This document shows, piece by piece, positions 9,649 to 20,689 of a stretch of 64,000 nt of DNA; positions within the stretch are counted from its first letter, which is position 1; each line of letters starts with the position of its first letter. The notes below the pieces were generated by a model. It made no database searches. It was not told the origin of the DNA and saw only the letters and a program-made list of their open reading frames with translations. Source of the DNA: Mantis religiosa. Taxonomy: Eukaryota; Arthropoda; Insecta; Mantodea; Mantidae. The position numbers and the translations under genes are program-made. The DNA lies in the NCBI GenBank assembly GCA_030765055.1, contig CM060955.1:95068245-95132244 (forward strand). The letters run 5' to 3'.

Positions 9649-10653
9649 TATTCAAGTTATTCTTGGAGAGCAAGCCAGGTGAAAAGACGATTAGAAATGG
9701 ACGTTTCGGGAACGTACCTCTCTCCCATCATCTGCCAGGTCAGAAGATGCCGTGATTATAGAAAATTACCTGGGTCAAAGAAATCTAACTACTTAACTTA
9801 ATTATCAAGCTGTATAGATCTGTACTTCTTAAGTCGACGGATTTCCATTTTATGGCCAGTTTCCAAAAGGAGCTGAACTGAAATTCAGCATCACAATTAA
9901 GTGTGCGGAGGAAATGGACAACAGATACTGGGAGCGGAGAGTTAAGGAGGCATTTTAAGACCAGTTCCCAAAAGGAGCTGAACTGAAATTCAGTATCACA
10001 ATTCAGGGTGCTCCTCTCGGAGGAAATGGCCAACAGGTACTGGGAGCGGAGAGTTAAGGAGGCATTTTAAGGCTAGTTTCCAAAAGGAGCTGAACTGAAA
10101 TTCAGCATCACAATTAAGTGTGCCCCTCTTGGAGGAAATGGCCAACAGTTACTGGGAGCGAAGAGTTAAGGAGGCATTTTAAGGCTAGTTTCCAAAAGGA
10201 GCTGAACTTAAATTCAGCATCACAATTAAGTGAGCCCCTCTCGGAGGAAATGGACAACAGTTACTGGGAGCGGAGAGTTAATGAGGCTTTGGCCATTTCC
10301 TCCGAGAGGAGCACCCTTAATCGTGATGCTGGATTTAAGTTCAGTTCTTCTTGAAAACCGGCCTTAAATGGAAATCCGTCGACTTAAGAAGCACAGATCG
10401 ATACAGCTTGATAATAAAGTTAAGTAGTTAGGTTGTTTTGATCCAATTAATTTTATATACTCACGCCATAGCCTGATGTAGCATTTAATTTACTGAAAAC
10501 AGTCTTTTGTTTATATTTGTGTTATATGCAGTGATACCTATGTGGTTATAATATTTATTAAAATATCCCGATAATGGGAGAGATGTACGCTCTCGAAACT
10601 TCGATTTCTAATCGTCTTTTCACTTGGCTTGCTTCCCGAGAAGAAATTGAATA
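9649..10653. mobile_element. foldback element with internal tandem repeats
   Basis: Two nested pairs of inverted repeats frame this element. The outer pair is 9649-9735 and about 10570-10653 and shares gtgaaaagacgattagaaat. The inner pair is about 9775-9890 and 10330-10445 and shares cttcttaagtcgacggattt. Between them are about four tandem units of ~112 bp. The unit core gctgaactgaaattcagcat starts near 9872, 9977, 10089 and 10201, and the units carry ctgggagcggagagttaa. There is no open frame with a transposase signature. The layout recalls foldback (FB-like) transposons. I did not find a clear target-site duplication. Confidence 0.65.
9860..10312. repeat. ~112-bp tandem repeat, about four units
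   Basis: Start-to-start distances of the unit core are 105, 112 and 112. The first unit is shortened by a deletion near 9906. Each unit itself contains the short palindrome ctgaactgaaattcag. A final partial unit in inverted orientation (ggccatttcctccgagagg) begins at about 10289. Confidence 0.85.
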
Positions 10654-10734
10654 TATTCTTCGCCAGGAAAGCTTCAGATCTTATTTAAAATAAAATGTGT
10701 CTTTTGAATTTTTTTTGACACGCAAACTTTCATT

Positions 10735-11713
10735 TGTGGGCTAAGGCATCATGCCTTGGTTCCCTGACACGGAAAGTGACCTGGGATCGATCCAACCCAT
10801 GAAGTGTAGATTTCAGACCCGGGTATAGGACCGGTGCCCACTCAACATCGTGAGGAAATTGAAGAGCTTACGATAAGTAAGCGACCATGGTCACGAAAGC
10901 CAACTTTTCGGCTGGGGGTGTCGAGATGCTGACCACATCTCCTCCACGTATGGTTTGGATGATCACCCACCTCTACCTTGGGCGTGAGGCCGGCAGTTGG
11001 GTTGACAGGTCCTAGCCCTATATAGGCTGTCGTACTATGGGTTGGGATTGGGATTTCATTACAGAGGGGATTCGGTACGTAGGCCACCATACTGGTCTCA
11101 TTGAACATGTGCCCCCAAGTGAGGAAGGATGAGGCGGAGGAGACAGAGGGCGGCCGACCAAAGGAGCCACGACAGTACAGAGGGCAGGGTCCCTACAGTT
11201 TACTTGGATAGAGGCTTACCCCGACGGGCCAGGACAACGGATACGCTCCCCTACTGCGGGACGGCAACGAACCCAGCAGCCGAGCCCTAATGGTCCCAGG
11301 CAGGCGATCCGAGCCCCAAAGCTCCCTGACTGGCAGTCCCGAAATGGTCCCAGCAGAGGAGCGGAGACCGGTAACCGGCCTACCGGAGCAGGAAGTAGTT
11401 TTCCTCAGAGCATATCATCCTGCCATTCACCGCCGAGACACCCGCCGACACTTCTAGCCTGAAAGAGATCACCAGATGAGACATGATATGAAATGATAAT
11501 GGAGATAAAATGGAAGTACAGGAGATTCAGGGGGATGTAATTAACCTACCCAGCATTCGCCTAGCGACCCGAGAAAACCCCCGAAAAAGCCCATGGGTCA
11601 GGTAGGTCGGCCACGGGAATCGAACGTGGGCCTTCCAAATGCGGGCCACAGACGAAACCGCCTGAGTCATCCAGCTCGGTCTCACTATGGGTTACTTACT
11701 CTTTCATTCGAAA
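10735..11713 (+). mobile_element. tRNA-derived SINE, family F, interrupted
   Basis: The head gtgggctaaggcatcatgcc and gacctgggatcgatccaacc fit a tRNA-derived promoter. The body continues through cggctgggggtgtcgagatg to ctatataggctgtcgtacta at 11043. It is then interrupted by a family D SINE and resumes after 11703. Seen once in the window, so the ends are uncertain. Confidence 0.55.
11044..11693 (-). mobile_element. long tRNA-derived SINE, family D, copy 1 (nested in family F)
   Basis: On the minus strand the element starts with gctggatgactcaggcggtt and cccacgttcgattcccgtgg (A and B boxes), followed by ggctttttcgggggttttct and aggcgaatgctgggtaggtt. About 450 bp of GC-rich body follows. It is flanked by actatgggtt at 11034-11043 and 11694-11703, a 10-bp target duplication created in the family F SINE. 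A second copy lies at 21306-21855. Confidence 0.75.
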
Positions 11714-12730
11714 GGAATTTTGTATAATATGCTTTACTGATAAACGGAGCTGTGAGAAATCTTTGTAAAAAAAAAGTGCAGATCTCTTTAAATAATATAA
11801 TTTAGTTGGATGAACTTTTTGTGACTTCAGTCATTTCCCAATATATATGTTTATATTTGCTTGTAATTGTTTTAAAACGTTGTTGCTCTTCACTTGTTTT
11901 ACCCGATGACTTGGAAAAAATGGGATTTTTAAAGCCAACCGGGTCGTAACATCTAATATTTGACTCAGCTTACTATGTTTACTTAATTGCAACAACGAAA
12001 GTATATTCAAACTCTTTCTACAAATGTTTATCTCTATTAACATAAACAGATTTAAAAAAAGAGATGTTTTTGCAAGAATATTTTGGAGCTTCTATGTGAA
12101 AATAAAAGAGTGGGCGTAAACGTCTGTAAATGCAACGCATCGTAGTCTCTTTTCCTGAAAACAACTTAATAAATTTTGGCTGGGTAAAGAGTAGGTACTG
12201 TTTTATATTCTAACGTTGACAGTACATACTCGACTGTTTTACATAAATATTGTTAATATTACTCCACATCATTTTGTATATTTGTAAACGTGGTTTATTT
12301 AGTAAACTTAGCGCCAGTGGTCGGCATACTCACTTCTAAATTTAGTTTCCCCAGTTGCATACCCGATATTCGTCCGTAATTAGTAATATTACCTAATCTT
12401 AACAGAGGTTATAAAGTACAAATGTTCGTGTATTGCGATGTTAAATCACAAAGTAATGAAATTAATAAGCAAAGAAACCGCATAAGCAGGTAATTAACAA
12501 CAGAGATCGCTTCTAAGTCAAAACTCGGTGCCTATAAATAAACATTTTCTTTGTTACTTTTTCCACGAGCACTTTGCCTTAAAAATGTCGCTTTAAAATT
12601 TGAAAGAACGAGCAGACATTAAGTGAAATATTTCCTCACGTTCGCTAAGCTCTTTAAGAAATTTTCTTGGTTATGTTTTAATAAGATATAAAAACGGCAT
12701 TATTTTGCGAAATAAGTAGTTTTTTGTTTG
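11714..12730. other. no recognisable gene
   Basis: AT-rich sequence. The minus frame at 11831-12043 (70 aa) has no recognisable motif. Confidence 0.5.
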
Positions 12731-12967
12731 TTTTGTAATTTTACGTCCTCCAACGTTGTCATATTGGACGGTGAATGAAATGGGTGAAATGATGCTCAAA
12801 TGTGTCCAGGGTCCATGGAGCTTAGAGTTACCTGACATTCGTCTTTCAGGATAAGGGAAAACCCCGGAAAAAAACCTTATCCAGGTAACTCACCATGACC
12901 GAGATTCGAACTTGGGACCTCTTGAACGTAAGGCAGACACGCTACCATATACGCTACCGAGGCGGGC
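12731..12967 (-). mobile_element. SINE family A, copy 2
   Basis: Reverse-complement family A copy with tail (gtaattttacgtcctccaac), core (aggataagggaaaaccccgg) and head (accgaggcgggct) all present. Confidence 0.88.
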
Positions 12968-13409
12968 TCGAGGTTTGTTCAATACCTGTACATACATAGT
13001 ACTACACTTTTAGAAAGACCACAATATCTACAAATAATTACGGATCATAAATAAAGTTGTTTAAGATATACACAAAACAGAAAGCCACGATCAATTCTTA
13101 TTTTTACCTACCACGTCATCGGTCAGTTTCTGGACGACGTAGCTATCTGTGAAGCCATTACTAAACCATACTCTCTCAACAACATTCCTGTTAGTGCTAT
13201 GGCTTATTGACGCAATTTCCTCGGCGACGGGTGGCTGGTTGTTAGAAGCAAAATTTAAGAGATTGCCTTTTTTATATACAATGACCTTGTTTCATGAACA
13301 CCTATTTGCTTAAACCTAAAATATAAAAGGAACTCCACTTTGTAAAAGCATATGCTGGTCAATGTATTATACTGTATCCAGAAAAATAATTAATTAGTTT
13401 GGTGAGGTA

Positions 13410-13675
13410 GAGACAAACTGAAAAAATCCATAGCCGGGATTAGAGCAATGGAACTCTCGGACTCCGTACGGCTGCTCTAACCACTGAAAAATGCAAGTCA
13501 ATTGGAGAATGTAATTGCCGTGGTAGATCAGTGCTTAGAGCGGCCACACGGAGACCGGGAGATCTGTGATTCAAATCTCGGCTATGTTATCGATTTTTTC
13601 AGTCTGATTCTACCTTCCTAAACCTTACCCTATACACGGCTAGTGTGAAAAAACAATTAATTTCCATACAGTACA
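13410..13675 (+). mobile_element. palindromic retroposon, family C, copy 2
   Basis: It has two diverged tRNA-like arms in inverted order. The left arm contains atagccgggatt, and the right arm ggtagatcagtgcttagagc and gtgattcaaatctcggctat. They are followed by the 3' part ccctatacacggctagtgtg and aacaattaatttcc. The loop between the arms is shorter than in copy 1. Confidence 0.7.
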
Positions 13676-13708
13676 AATAAATGACTATTGTCAGGAAACA
13701 TCAAACTA

Positions 13709-13941
13709 ACATCTTTATTGGAAATTAACTGTTCTTTCACATTAGCCGTGTGTAGGACGCACTATGAGAGGGTAGAGCCGGACTGAAAAATTCAATGTCA
13801 TAGCCGGGATTTCAACCACGGATCTTCTGATCTCCGTCCAGCCGCTCTAAACCATTGAGCTACTATGACCATCGTGCCAACATGACATTCAATTCTCCAA
13901 CTGACTCGTGTTTTTCCCGGTAAACCGCTAACACCTTTATT
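13709..13941 (-). mobile_element. family C, single-arm copy 3
   Basis: It begins ggaaattaactgttctttca, continues through gccgtgtgtaggacgcacta and one tRNA-like arm, and stops at ttcccggtaaaccgctaaca. acatctttatt (13709-13719) and acacctttatt (13931-13941) flank it as an 11-bp duplication with one mismatch. This shows that a single-arm form also transposes. Confidence 0.7.
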
Positions 13942-16900
13942 ACTCTACTACTGGCATCGTCTTTGAGCCCAGCTCTTAACAACACTTGGATAGTACAAAT
14001 AGTTTCCATATAATATAATTATTATCTACCGGATTTCTCTTAAATGAGATAATAGGCATCGTACCGCTCCCAAGGCACTACCGTATGAATAGTTTATGCA
14101 GTAACGATAGACCACTTCACTGATAGATAGGAAATGTTAACATTGGGAAACAATATGAATGTTACAGTTGCCTTTAGTTAAGAAAAGGTTTCAAGCGATG
14201 ACTTTTTCCATCTATACAAACTTACACTTGTTGAAGATATTAATAACTCGACGAATTTATGCAGTAGAAATGTAGGAAAACGTACGCCAAATACTGCCTT
14301 TATATTTGTCCAGTATATAGATATTTGTTGCTTAAATTTAAACATTCCCCATAAATATAATCACCTAGATCTGGATAAACCTAGATCTGAAGATGATCAG
14401 GGCAGTAATCTGTGTCAGAACACGTAATTTGGACTTATTTCCACGACGGTTTTATCTAAATTTTCTCGGTTGTTAGCACTGCTGGACGTTAGTGGTTTTT
14501 GTCTAAGAGGACCAGTCTGCTCAAATCTATAAACTGTGAGTCTTATGAAATTTCTGCATAAATTCAAACTGTTTACACTTGAATGCATTCGAGCAAAACT
14601 TAATAAATACATTCTGTTCTGCGACATACGCCATGATAACTTCACACAGCTTTACATAATGTTACTCCGAATATACATAATGACAAAGAATGATAGATAT
14701 AAGTATTACGTTCGTTCTTCTCTATAGATATGTGAAAAGCCTACTGCAGAACGAGATCCTTCAATCCAACACTCGCTACGAAAAAAATTCGACGATCGTC
14801 AGCTGCGTCATTCAAGATAAACCGAGAATTTCTTGAAGTTAATTTTATTGTTATTTTAACAGACTCGCTTAAATAATATGACCTTAATATGAGTACTCTT
14901 TGTGCAAACTACAGTAGTTACTCCATTTTGGTTACTTTACAAACAAATCTAAATTGACAGGAAAATCCACAGCTATCAAGCTATCAAAATAGAAACCTCC
15001 CTTCGAGTTCACTATCGATTCTTGCATTCTTCTTGCGAGTAAGGGTATTCACATAAGCGACTATGCATCCTGTATTCAACAAGACTGAGTATGATTCCTG
15101 TATACCAGTTATGCGGCAATAGTGAATGGCGTAAACACGTAATTTAACGCAGGGAACTGCTTTGTACCTAGGAAGATTTCGTGCACATTCTTCAGATAAA
15201 GTTACCGACGGAAGTGTTACGTATTCAAGCGCGGATGAAGGTGGCGTATTGCGGCACACTTTCGAGACTCTCCGACATTCACTTGTCCTAGTTCGCAGGC
15301 TCCCAAACTTCTTCCTATACCTCTCTGAGTTACCTCTTTCTTTCTATAACCAAGAAAACTTAGGTAACGCATGAAAACGCCTGGGCAACTCAATGGACAG
15401 TCAAAAGCACCACATCCCAAAGTTACATTCATACTCTAATCTTGTTAATGTTTATTCGTCCATCTGATTAATGTAAATCCAGATAAAGCATTCAACGTTT
15501 GCAGGTACAGAGGAAGCCGACATGTTAGCCAAATCTTTAAACAGTGGGTTTCTATGTCGTACTTTTAAAATTAAAAACTCTTTGTATGACAAAATGAACC
15601 ATACGTTAGAACTTCAAAAGACTTGTTGTGCATGACTTTGTCAATCTCTTATGATTTACTGGCTGTGTAAAACTATACTTCATTACGAATAATAAAGATT
15701 TTTTGGGGTAATCAGTGGAGAATTATAGATATATAGTTTATTAACCATGTAAATATGTATAGAAGTTTAATAAATATCATTAAGAGCTTTTTTTGATAGG
15801 GAGAAAGGGAGATAAACAAAAAAGAAAAAAAAATGTATGTAAAGGACATCTTGGTGTGGGCGGAATTTGTTGCACACGACACACACGCCTCTTTCTGTTT
15901 TAAAATTCAGGGTATCGAAAGCTCTAAAATGAATTTTTGGAAGGAATGCTGTCAAAAATGATTAACGGTTTTTTGGCTATTACACATCGCTGTATTGCGT
16001 ATAAAAAGTCACCTACATTATGAAAGAACATTGTATTTTTGTGTTGATATCTGGCAAAATTGCATGTTAAACTAAATTAAGTATGACTCTCAACTTTTTC
16101 TCTAAGTCGCCGTATAAGCTTGAAACATGTATTACATAATCACTCTTCGATATACAAAAGTTTCCTCAGAATTGTAATTTTCGTGGCACATCATATCTGA
16201 CAATGTGGAAGTGAGGCACTTCCAAACATACCTGCATCATTTGTTGTGGTTTCAGATGATAGTACACTTTACACCAAAGCGAAACTACTCCTAGGTCAGA
16301 TCGTTTCAACTACGAAGCCTTTCACTGATCGGATGTTTATTAACCTGTAGAACTGAGATGTAACTGGAATTTATATTTTGGAATTGTCCGACAAAAAGTT
16401 CTTCGGTGCAACTGAACTGTTATACATAAATATGATAGGGGAAAAATGCACTTAACATTCTGAACTACAGATAAGGTTTGTTAATTAGTATATGAGGACT
16501 GAGAAACTATCATAGAATACTAGGAGCAGAAGAAGTAAAATGTGCAAGAATTAATGTTATAAATTAGTGTAACTATGCTATTTTCGCATGTCTTAAGATA
16601 ACTGCATTTTCGGAGTATTTGGCTATCAGTATGCCAACATCTCATTCTGTTTATCAAGGCAAACAGCTCTAAATATTCAGTTTGAACATTTCTTATTTTA
16701 CAGCTTATATTTTTATGGAACTTAAAAACGTAAACACGCTTACGACCTCCGAAAGCAGATACTACAGATGCTACTTAATCACGGGGAAACATACCCACCC
16801 TAAACTATTCTTATTTCTATATATTTTATTTTCTGAAAAGCGGCTGTAACATTTTAATTAAAATAGCATAACTTAAAGGAATTCACATAAAAATAAAATT

Positions 16901-17126
16901 TATAACAAATTTCTGGTAATAGCCTGTGAAGTTGCATTCATTTCCGAATTAATTTTGTATAATCTGGTAAAACTTAAAAAATAGAGCAGGTCTTACTACG
17001 CAAGACATGTTGATCTTAAAGCACACAATTATATATAAATGAATTGACATTGTCAGTATCACAAAAGCTCGAGAACTGCTGAGTCGATTTGCCTAATTTT
17101 TGTGTTATATTATTTATTTTATTTTT
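13942..17126. other. 3.2 kb with no recognisable gene
   Basis: AT-rich unique-looking DNA. Overlapping open frames at 14984-15259 (minus), 15162-15374 (plus) and 15217-15432 (minus) sit in a slightly GC-richer patch but match nothing I know. A minus frame at 15767-15955 contains CVVCNKFRPHQD, too short to assign. Confidence 0.45.
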
Positions 17127-17354
17127 TACAATTTACGTCCTCCAACGTTAAGTTATATCGGACGATGAATGAAATAGGTGAAATGATGCTCAAATGAGCC
17201 CAGGGTCCATGGATCTTAGAGTTACCCGACATTCGTCTTTCAGGATAAGGGAAACCCCCGGAAAAATCCTTATCCAGGTAACTCACCCTGACCGAGACTC
17301 GAACTCGGGACCTCTTGAACGTGAGGCAGACATGCTACCATCTACGCTACCGAC
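17127..17354 (-). mobile_element. SINE family A, copy 3
   Basis: Reverse-complement copy from the acgtcctccaacgttaagtt tail to the B box (gactcgaactcgggacctct) and the A-box region (catgctaccatctacgctac). The terminal ggcgggc is missing. Confidence 0.88.
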
Positions 17355-18170
17355 ATTGTTTTATATACGTTTCCTAGATTAGACTCAAAATTAATTTCTG
17401 AACGCACTGCAACACTATAAATATTTGACCACAGATTATTGTTGTCAAATATGGGTGAATCCTTAAATACCTTATTTATAATTTGTGTTTGTGAATTCAT
17501 GAATGTGAATAGAATTGACAGATACTTATTTGAATTTCTTTGTAACTTTGTGAAGTTTTCGGAAACGTACGACGTACGACTTAGGTCGTACAATTCAATC
17601 AAATGTGCGACGAGCTACGTTCATGCTGATCGCACTGATGACCAGTGAGATGCAGGTAATGCTAATAGTCATATTGGTATGACAGAATGGCGTTCTAGAG
17701 TGTCTATTTCTTCCGGGGGAGTTGTTTTCGTACAATTATTAACAGGATGATATGGTCAACTTTCCAGCAGAGTTTTTAAGTTAAAGAATTGTCTGGACTT
17801 GCACCACAAAACTTTAAAATTAAAAGTAGGATCAATTATGATCATGCTACGTAACATCAACCAACCATGACTCTGCAATAGAATGAGACTAACTGTGAAA
17901 AAGCTAATGAATAATATCATCGAGGCAACCATCTCAAGGGAAGGTACAAAGGAGAGGATATCTTAATCCCGCGTATTCCGATGATTCCGACGGATTTACC
18001 TGTTTTACTTACAAAGGGCTACAATTTCGCTTGTATTTGGCCTTTGTGAGGACCATAAATAAATCTCAAGGGCAGTCGTTGGAATTTTACGGAAGCAACT
18101 TGGAGTTTCCCTGTTTCTCTCATGGACAATCATACGTCGCTTGTTCGCGTGTCGGGAAACCATCACCTTT
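17355..18170. other. no recognisable gene
   Basis: AT-rich sequence with short frames on both strands at 17342-17648 that are reverse images of each other. No family signature. Confidence 0.45.
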
Positions 18171-18174
18171 ATAT

Positions 18175-18388
18175 TGTGATTTTGTGGGTTCGTGAAATAA
18201 TAAAACGAGGTTACGAAACACAAAAACTATACTTTATTCTCCTCGAAATACACTATTCACCATTACAGTTTGCTAGCTAACCTTAAACTGTTTATTTTTC
18301 CAACTCTACCTTCAACTGTCTCTTACTTCCGGTAACGATTGGCCATCATTTTTTATCGGCTTCGCGAGCCTACCACCAGGGTGACACT
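18175..18388 (-). repeat. 3' LTR of the gypsy-type element
   Basis: It matches the other LTR throughout (ttgctagctaacc, cttccggtaacgat, ttcgcgagcctacc), with a modest number of substitutions and small indels. On the minus strand it starts AGTGTCACCC, carries AATAAA-like sequence and ends in CACAA/TCACA. Whether the last CT (plus strand) belongs to the LTR is ambiguous. Including it gives perfect ATAT duplications. Confidence 0.92.
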
Positions 18389-18400
18389 GCTCCCTCCTCA
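18389..18400 (-). other. polypurine tract
   Basis: Immediately inside the 3' LTR the minus strand reads tgaggagggagc. It is a purine-rich run at the place where plus-strand DNA synthesis is primed in LTR retrotransposons. Confidence 0.8.
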
Positions 18401-19608
18401 AGGCTGGTCGTCCCGAACAGCGCCTTCGTAGCGGGCCAGGCGATCCAGGTGTACCACCAACATCTTTCCTCGGGGCACCTTCTGGATGCGGTAGACCACG
18501 TCGTTAATCCTCATCACACGGTACGGTCCTTGCCATGGCTGCTGAAGCTTCGCGCAGCGTCCCTTGGTCCGGGTCGGGATGTACAACCAGGCCAGGTCAC
18601 CTTGCTGGAACCCTTGGCTGTTGGCTTGCCTGTCGTATCGGGTTTTCATGCATCGCTCGCCTTCTGGATGTTCTGGCGAGCCATCTCGTGCATGTCGTGG
18701 AGGTGGTCCACCAAGTTCTCCACATACTCGGTCCCTGGCTGTTTCACTTCCCTCAAGAGTGGCCCCAAGTCTGCGTCCGCCAGCTGCTCCCTCCTCAGGC
18801 CTGCGCTATCCCAGCCATCCGCAGGCACTGCCGTGACTACTCGAACTGCTGCGGCACGCTCCTTCCCCTCCACTCTTGTGCATTGGCCGCACTCTTTTGG
18901 ACAGGGTCTTCGGGACATAGCGTCCGCGTTACCGTGACTCTTCCCTCTGCGATGTTCCGAGGTGAAGTCGTACTCCTGCTGCCTCTGAACCCCACCTGCT
19001 GTCTGGCCTTTCGGTCGCACCGTCACTATCACTTCGCTCCTCGCGGGGACAACCACGTCTTCGCTCAAGACGACCCTGCCAATTCCAAGGTGCTCTTCTG
19101 GTTGACGGAGTATAACCTCTTTTCCGTTGAGCCTCAGGACCTTCCTGCCGACGTCGAACGTCGCCTCGTGGCTCCTGAGGGCATCCAGTCCCAGAATCAC
19201 CTCCTCAGCCACCTTCGCGACGAACACCCACAGACGCACGGCACTCCGTCCCAAGTTCAGCTCCAGCAGGGCCTCCTTCTCCACAGGCATGGTGTCGCCC
19301 GATGCCGTCACAAGCTCGTATGGTCGGATCGGCTTCCTTGTCGGCAAACCCTTCGCCACGTCAGGTCTGATGATGGTCACGGCCGCCCCGGTGTCCACCA
19401 GCACGCGGCACGGCTTTCCTCTTACCCAGCCGTCCGCGATGAGGTTGTCATCCATCCGCTGGCTGACGGCGCGGATTGTCACTCGAGGGGATGGCGGTAA
19501 TGGCGCCGATGTACCCCTCTCCACGCCGGGCCTTACTCGTTTTCCGGCTGCTCTTCCTGGTGTGGGCAGTCTCTCCGCAGGTGTCCGGGCTGTCCACACC
19601 TCCAACAC
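18398..19608 (-). pseudogene. pol: gypsy-type pol remnant: protease, RNase H end, integrase ends
   Basis: A 320-codon frame (19608-18646) starts in the -1 frame relative to gag and overlaps gag by 76 bases. Residues ~45-165 form an aspartic protease with the active site VDTGA at 71-75 and the second conserved ILGLDAL at 138-144. Near residue 206 (about 18990) the sequence jumps to the RNase H end, HRRGKSHGNADAMSRR (219-234), so reverse transcriptase is deleted. After an integrase N-terminal piece it jumps again near residue 291 (about 18735), past the integrase core, to YVENLVDHLHDMHEMA. A one-base loss at about 18648 shifts the frame. The next frame (18649-18398) holds the integrase C-terminus (GDLAWLYIP, GPYRVMRINDVVYRI, VVHLDRLARY). 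Both deletions keep the frame open. Confidence 0.92.
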
Positions 19609-20649
19609 AGGCCACTAGGTATTCGCCGGCGTCCCTCAGCTGGTCTTCTGTCTCCGGCGTAGCGGACACTCCTTGTTCTCGACGTCGGGATAGATGCTAC
19701 CTTGGCCGCATCCATCCTTAATGCCGCTGTCAGCGCCTCGTGGATGTTTTTATAATCGCCGAGCATTAGGCGCTGACGAATCTCCGTGTCCCGTACCCCG
19801 TCGACAAAATTGTAGGCGGCTTCCCGGGATTCGAACTCCAGCGGCAGGTCAACCAAGGCCTTGCTAGCCAGCTGCTCGATCGCTATGGTGAACTCCTGCA
19901 GCGTCTTCCCCGGCTGCTGCGACCTTGCCTTTAGCTGGCTGCGGTATGCTGCGGCTAAGCGGTGGTTCCCGAAGCGATTCTCCAGGGCCTCCCAGATGTC
20001 CTTGGGCGCCGCCGTCGTCTACACCGCGTTTAGGATTTCCGCGGCCCGTCCCTGGAGGCTGGCTATTAACTGTGTGGCCTCCTCCTCCGGTGACCATCTG
20101 TTGTGCTTGGCCACCGTGTCGAACTGGCGGCGGAAGACCTCGAATGTTGACGCGCCGTCATATTTCGGAGGTTTGACGCGCGCCGATGTTGTGTCGCGTC
20201 CCGGTGCGTCAGCCTTCAAATCCTTCAGTCTCCTGCCGACGACGTCCTCCACCATGGCGTTCAGGGACTTGACGCTGCTGTCGGCCTTTCCCTCCAGGTT
20301 GTTTACGCGGTTCGCGAGGTCTTCGACGCGCTCGTCCACTTGGCCCATCCGCTTGCCCAGCTCCGTCACGTCATCCCTCACGCCGGCCAACTGTTTCTCA
20401 AATTTGGCGGCGAGGAGCTTGTTCGCCTCCTTCATTTCCGTGGCCAGACTATCCTTCGCTGCCTTCATTTCTGTGGTCAATTCGGTCTTTATTTCTTTCA
20501 ACTCTGCGGCCAGGTTGTTAATTGCCGCTTCTGTTTTTTGTTGTTAACTCGTTCATCTTCGCGGCCAAGTTGTTATTTGCCGCTTCCGACTTCGCTGTTA
20601 ATTCGTTCATTTTCTGCAAAAGAATTTCCAATGCCGATTCCATGGCCAT
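19533..20649 (-). pseudogene. gag: gypsy-type gag
   Basis: The frame starts at an ATG at 20649 (MAMESALEIL), 20 bases after the primer site. Its first ~130 residues are repeated amphipathic Lys/Glu/Ala/Leu heptads, a long coiled coil. An extra A in an A run near 20539 shifts the frame, and it resumes as MKEIKTELTTEMKAAKD. The capsid-like part continues to LQGRAAEILNAV, where a TAG stop interrupts it near 20020, then reads on in frame. The C-terminus has one CCHC zinc knuckle, CWRCGQPGHLRRDC (about 19560-19605), which binds element RNA in this family. The stop is at 19533. GGAAAAC at 19539-19545 lies just before the stop, but it is not a canonical -1 slip site. Confidence 0.9.
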
Positions 20650-20668
20650 AATGTTCCGTGATGTTGTT

Positions 20669-20687
20669 ATCCCGCTTCCTGACACCA
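20669..20687 (-). other. primer-binding site, tRNA-Leu type
   Basis: Two bases inside the 5' LTR the minus strand reads tggtgtcaggaagcgggat. TGG pairs with the tRNA CCA end, and GTCAGGA is identical to the 5' acceptor strand typical of insect and vertebrate tRNA-Leu (GTCAGGA...), so the site would pair with that tRNA's 3' end. It primes minus-strand synthesis. Confidence 0.85.
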
Positions 20688-20689
20688 GT

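Noticed and set aside
9860..10312. CRISPR-like array
   Set aside because: Units are contiguous ~112-bp tandem repeats without unique spacers, in a eukaryotic context.
18449..19721. Long plus-strand open frames of up to 321 codons
   Set aside because: They are antisense to gag and pol of the gypsy-type element, which is identified by motifs on the minus strand. GC-rich DNA gives long chance frames.
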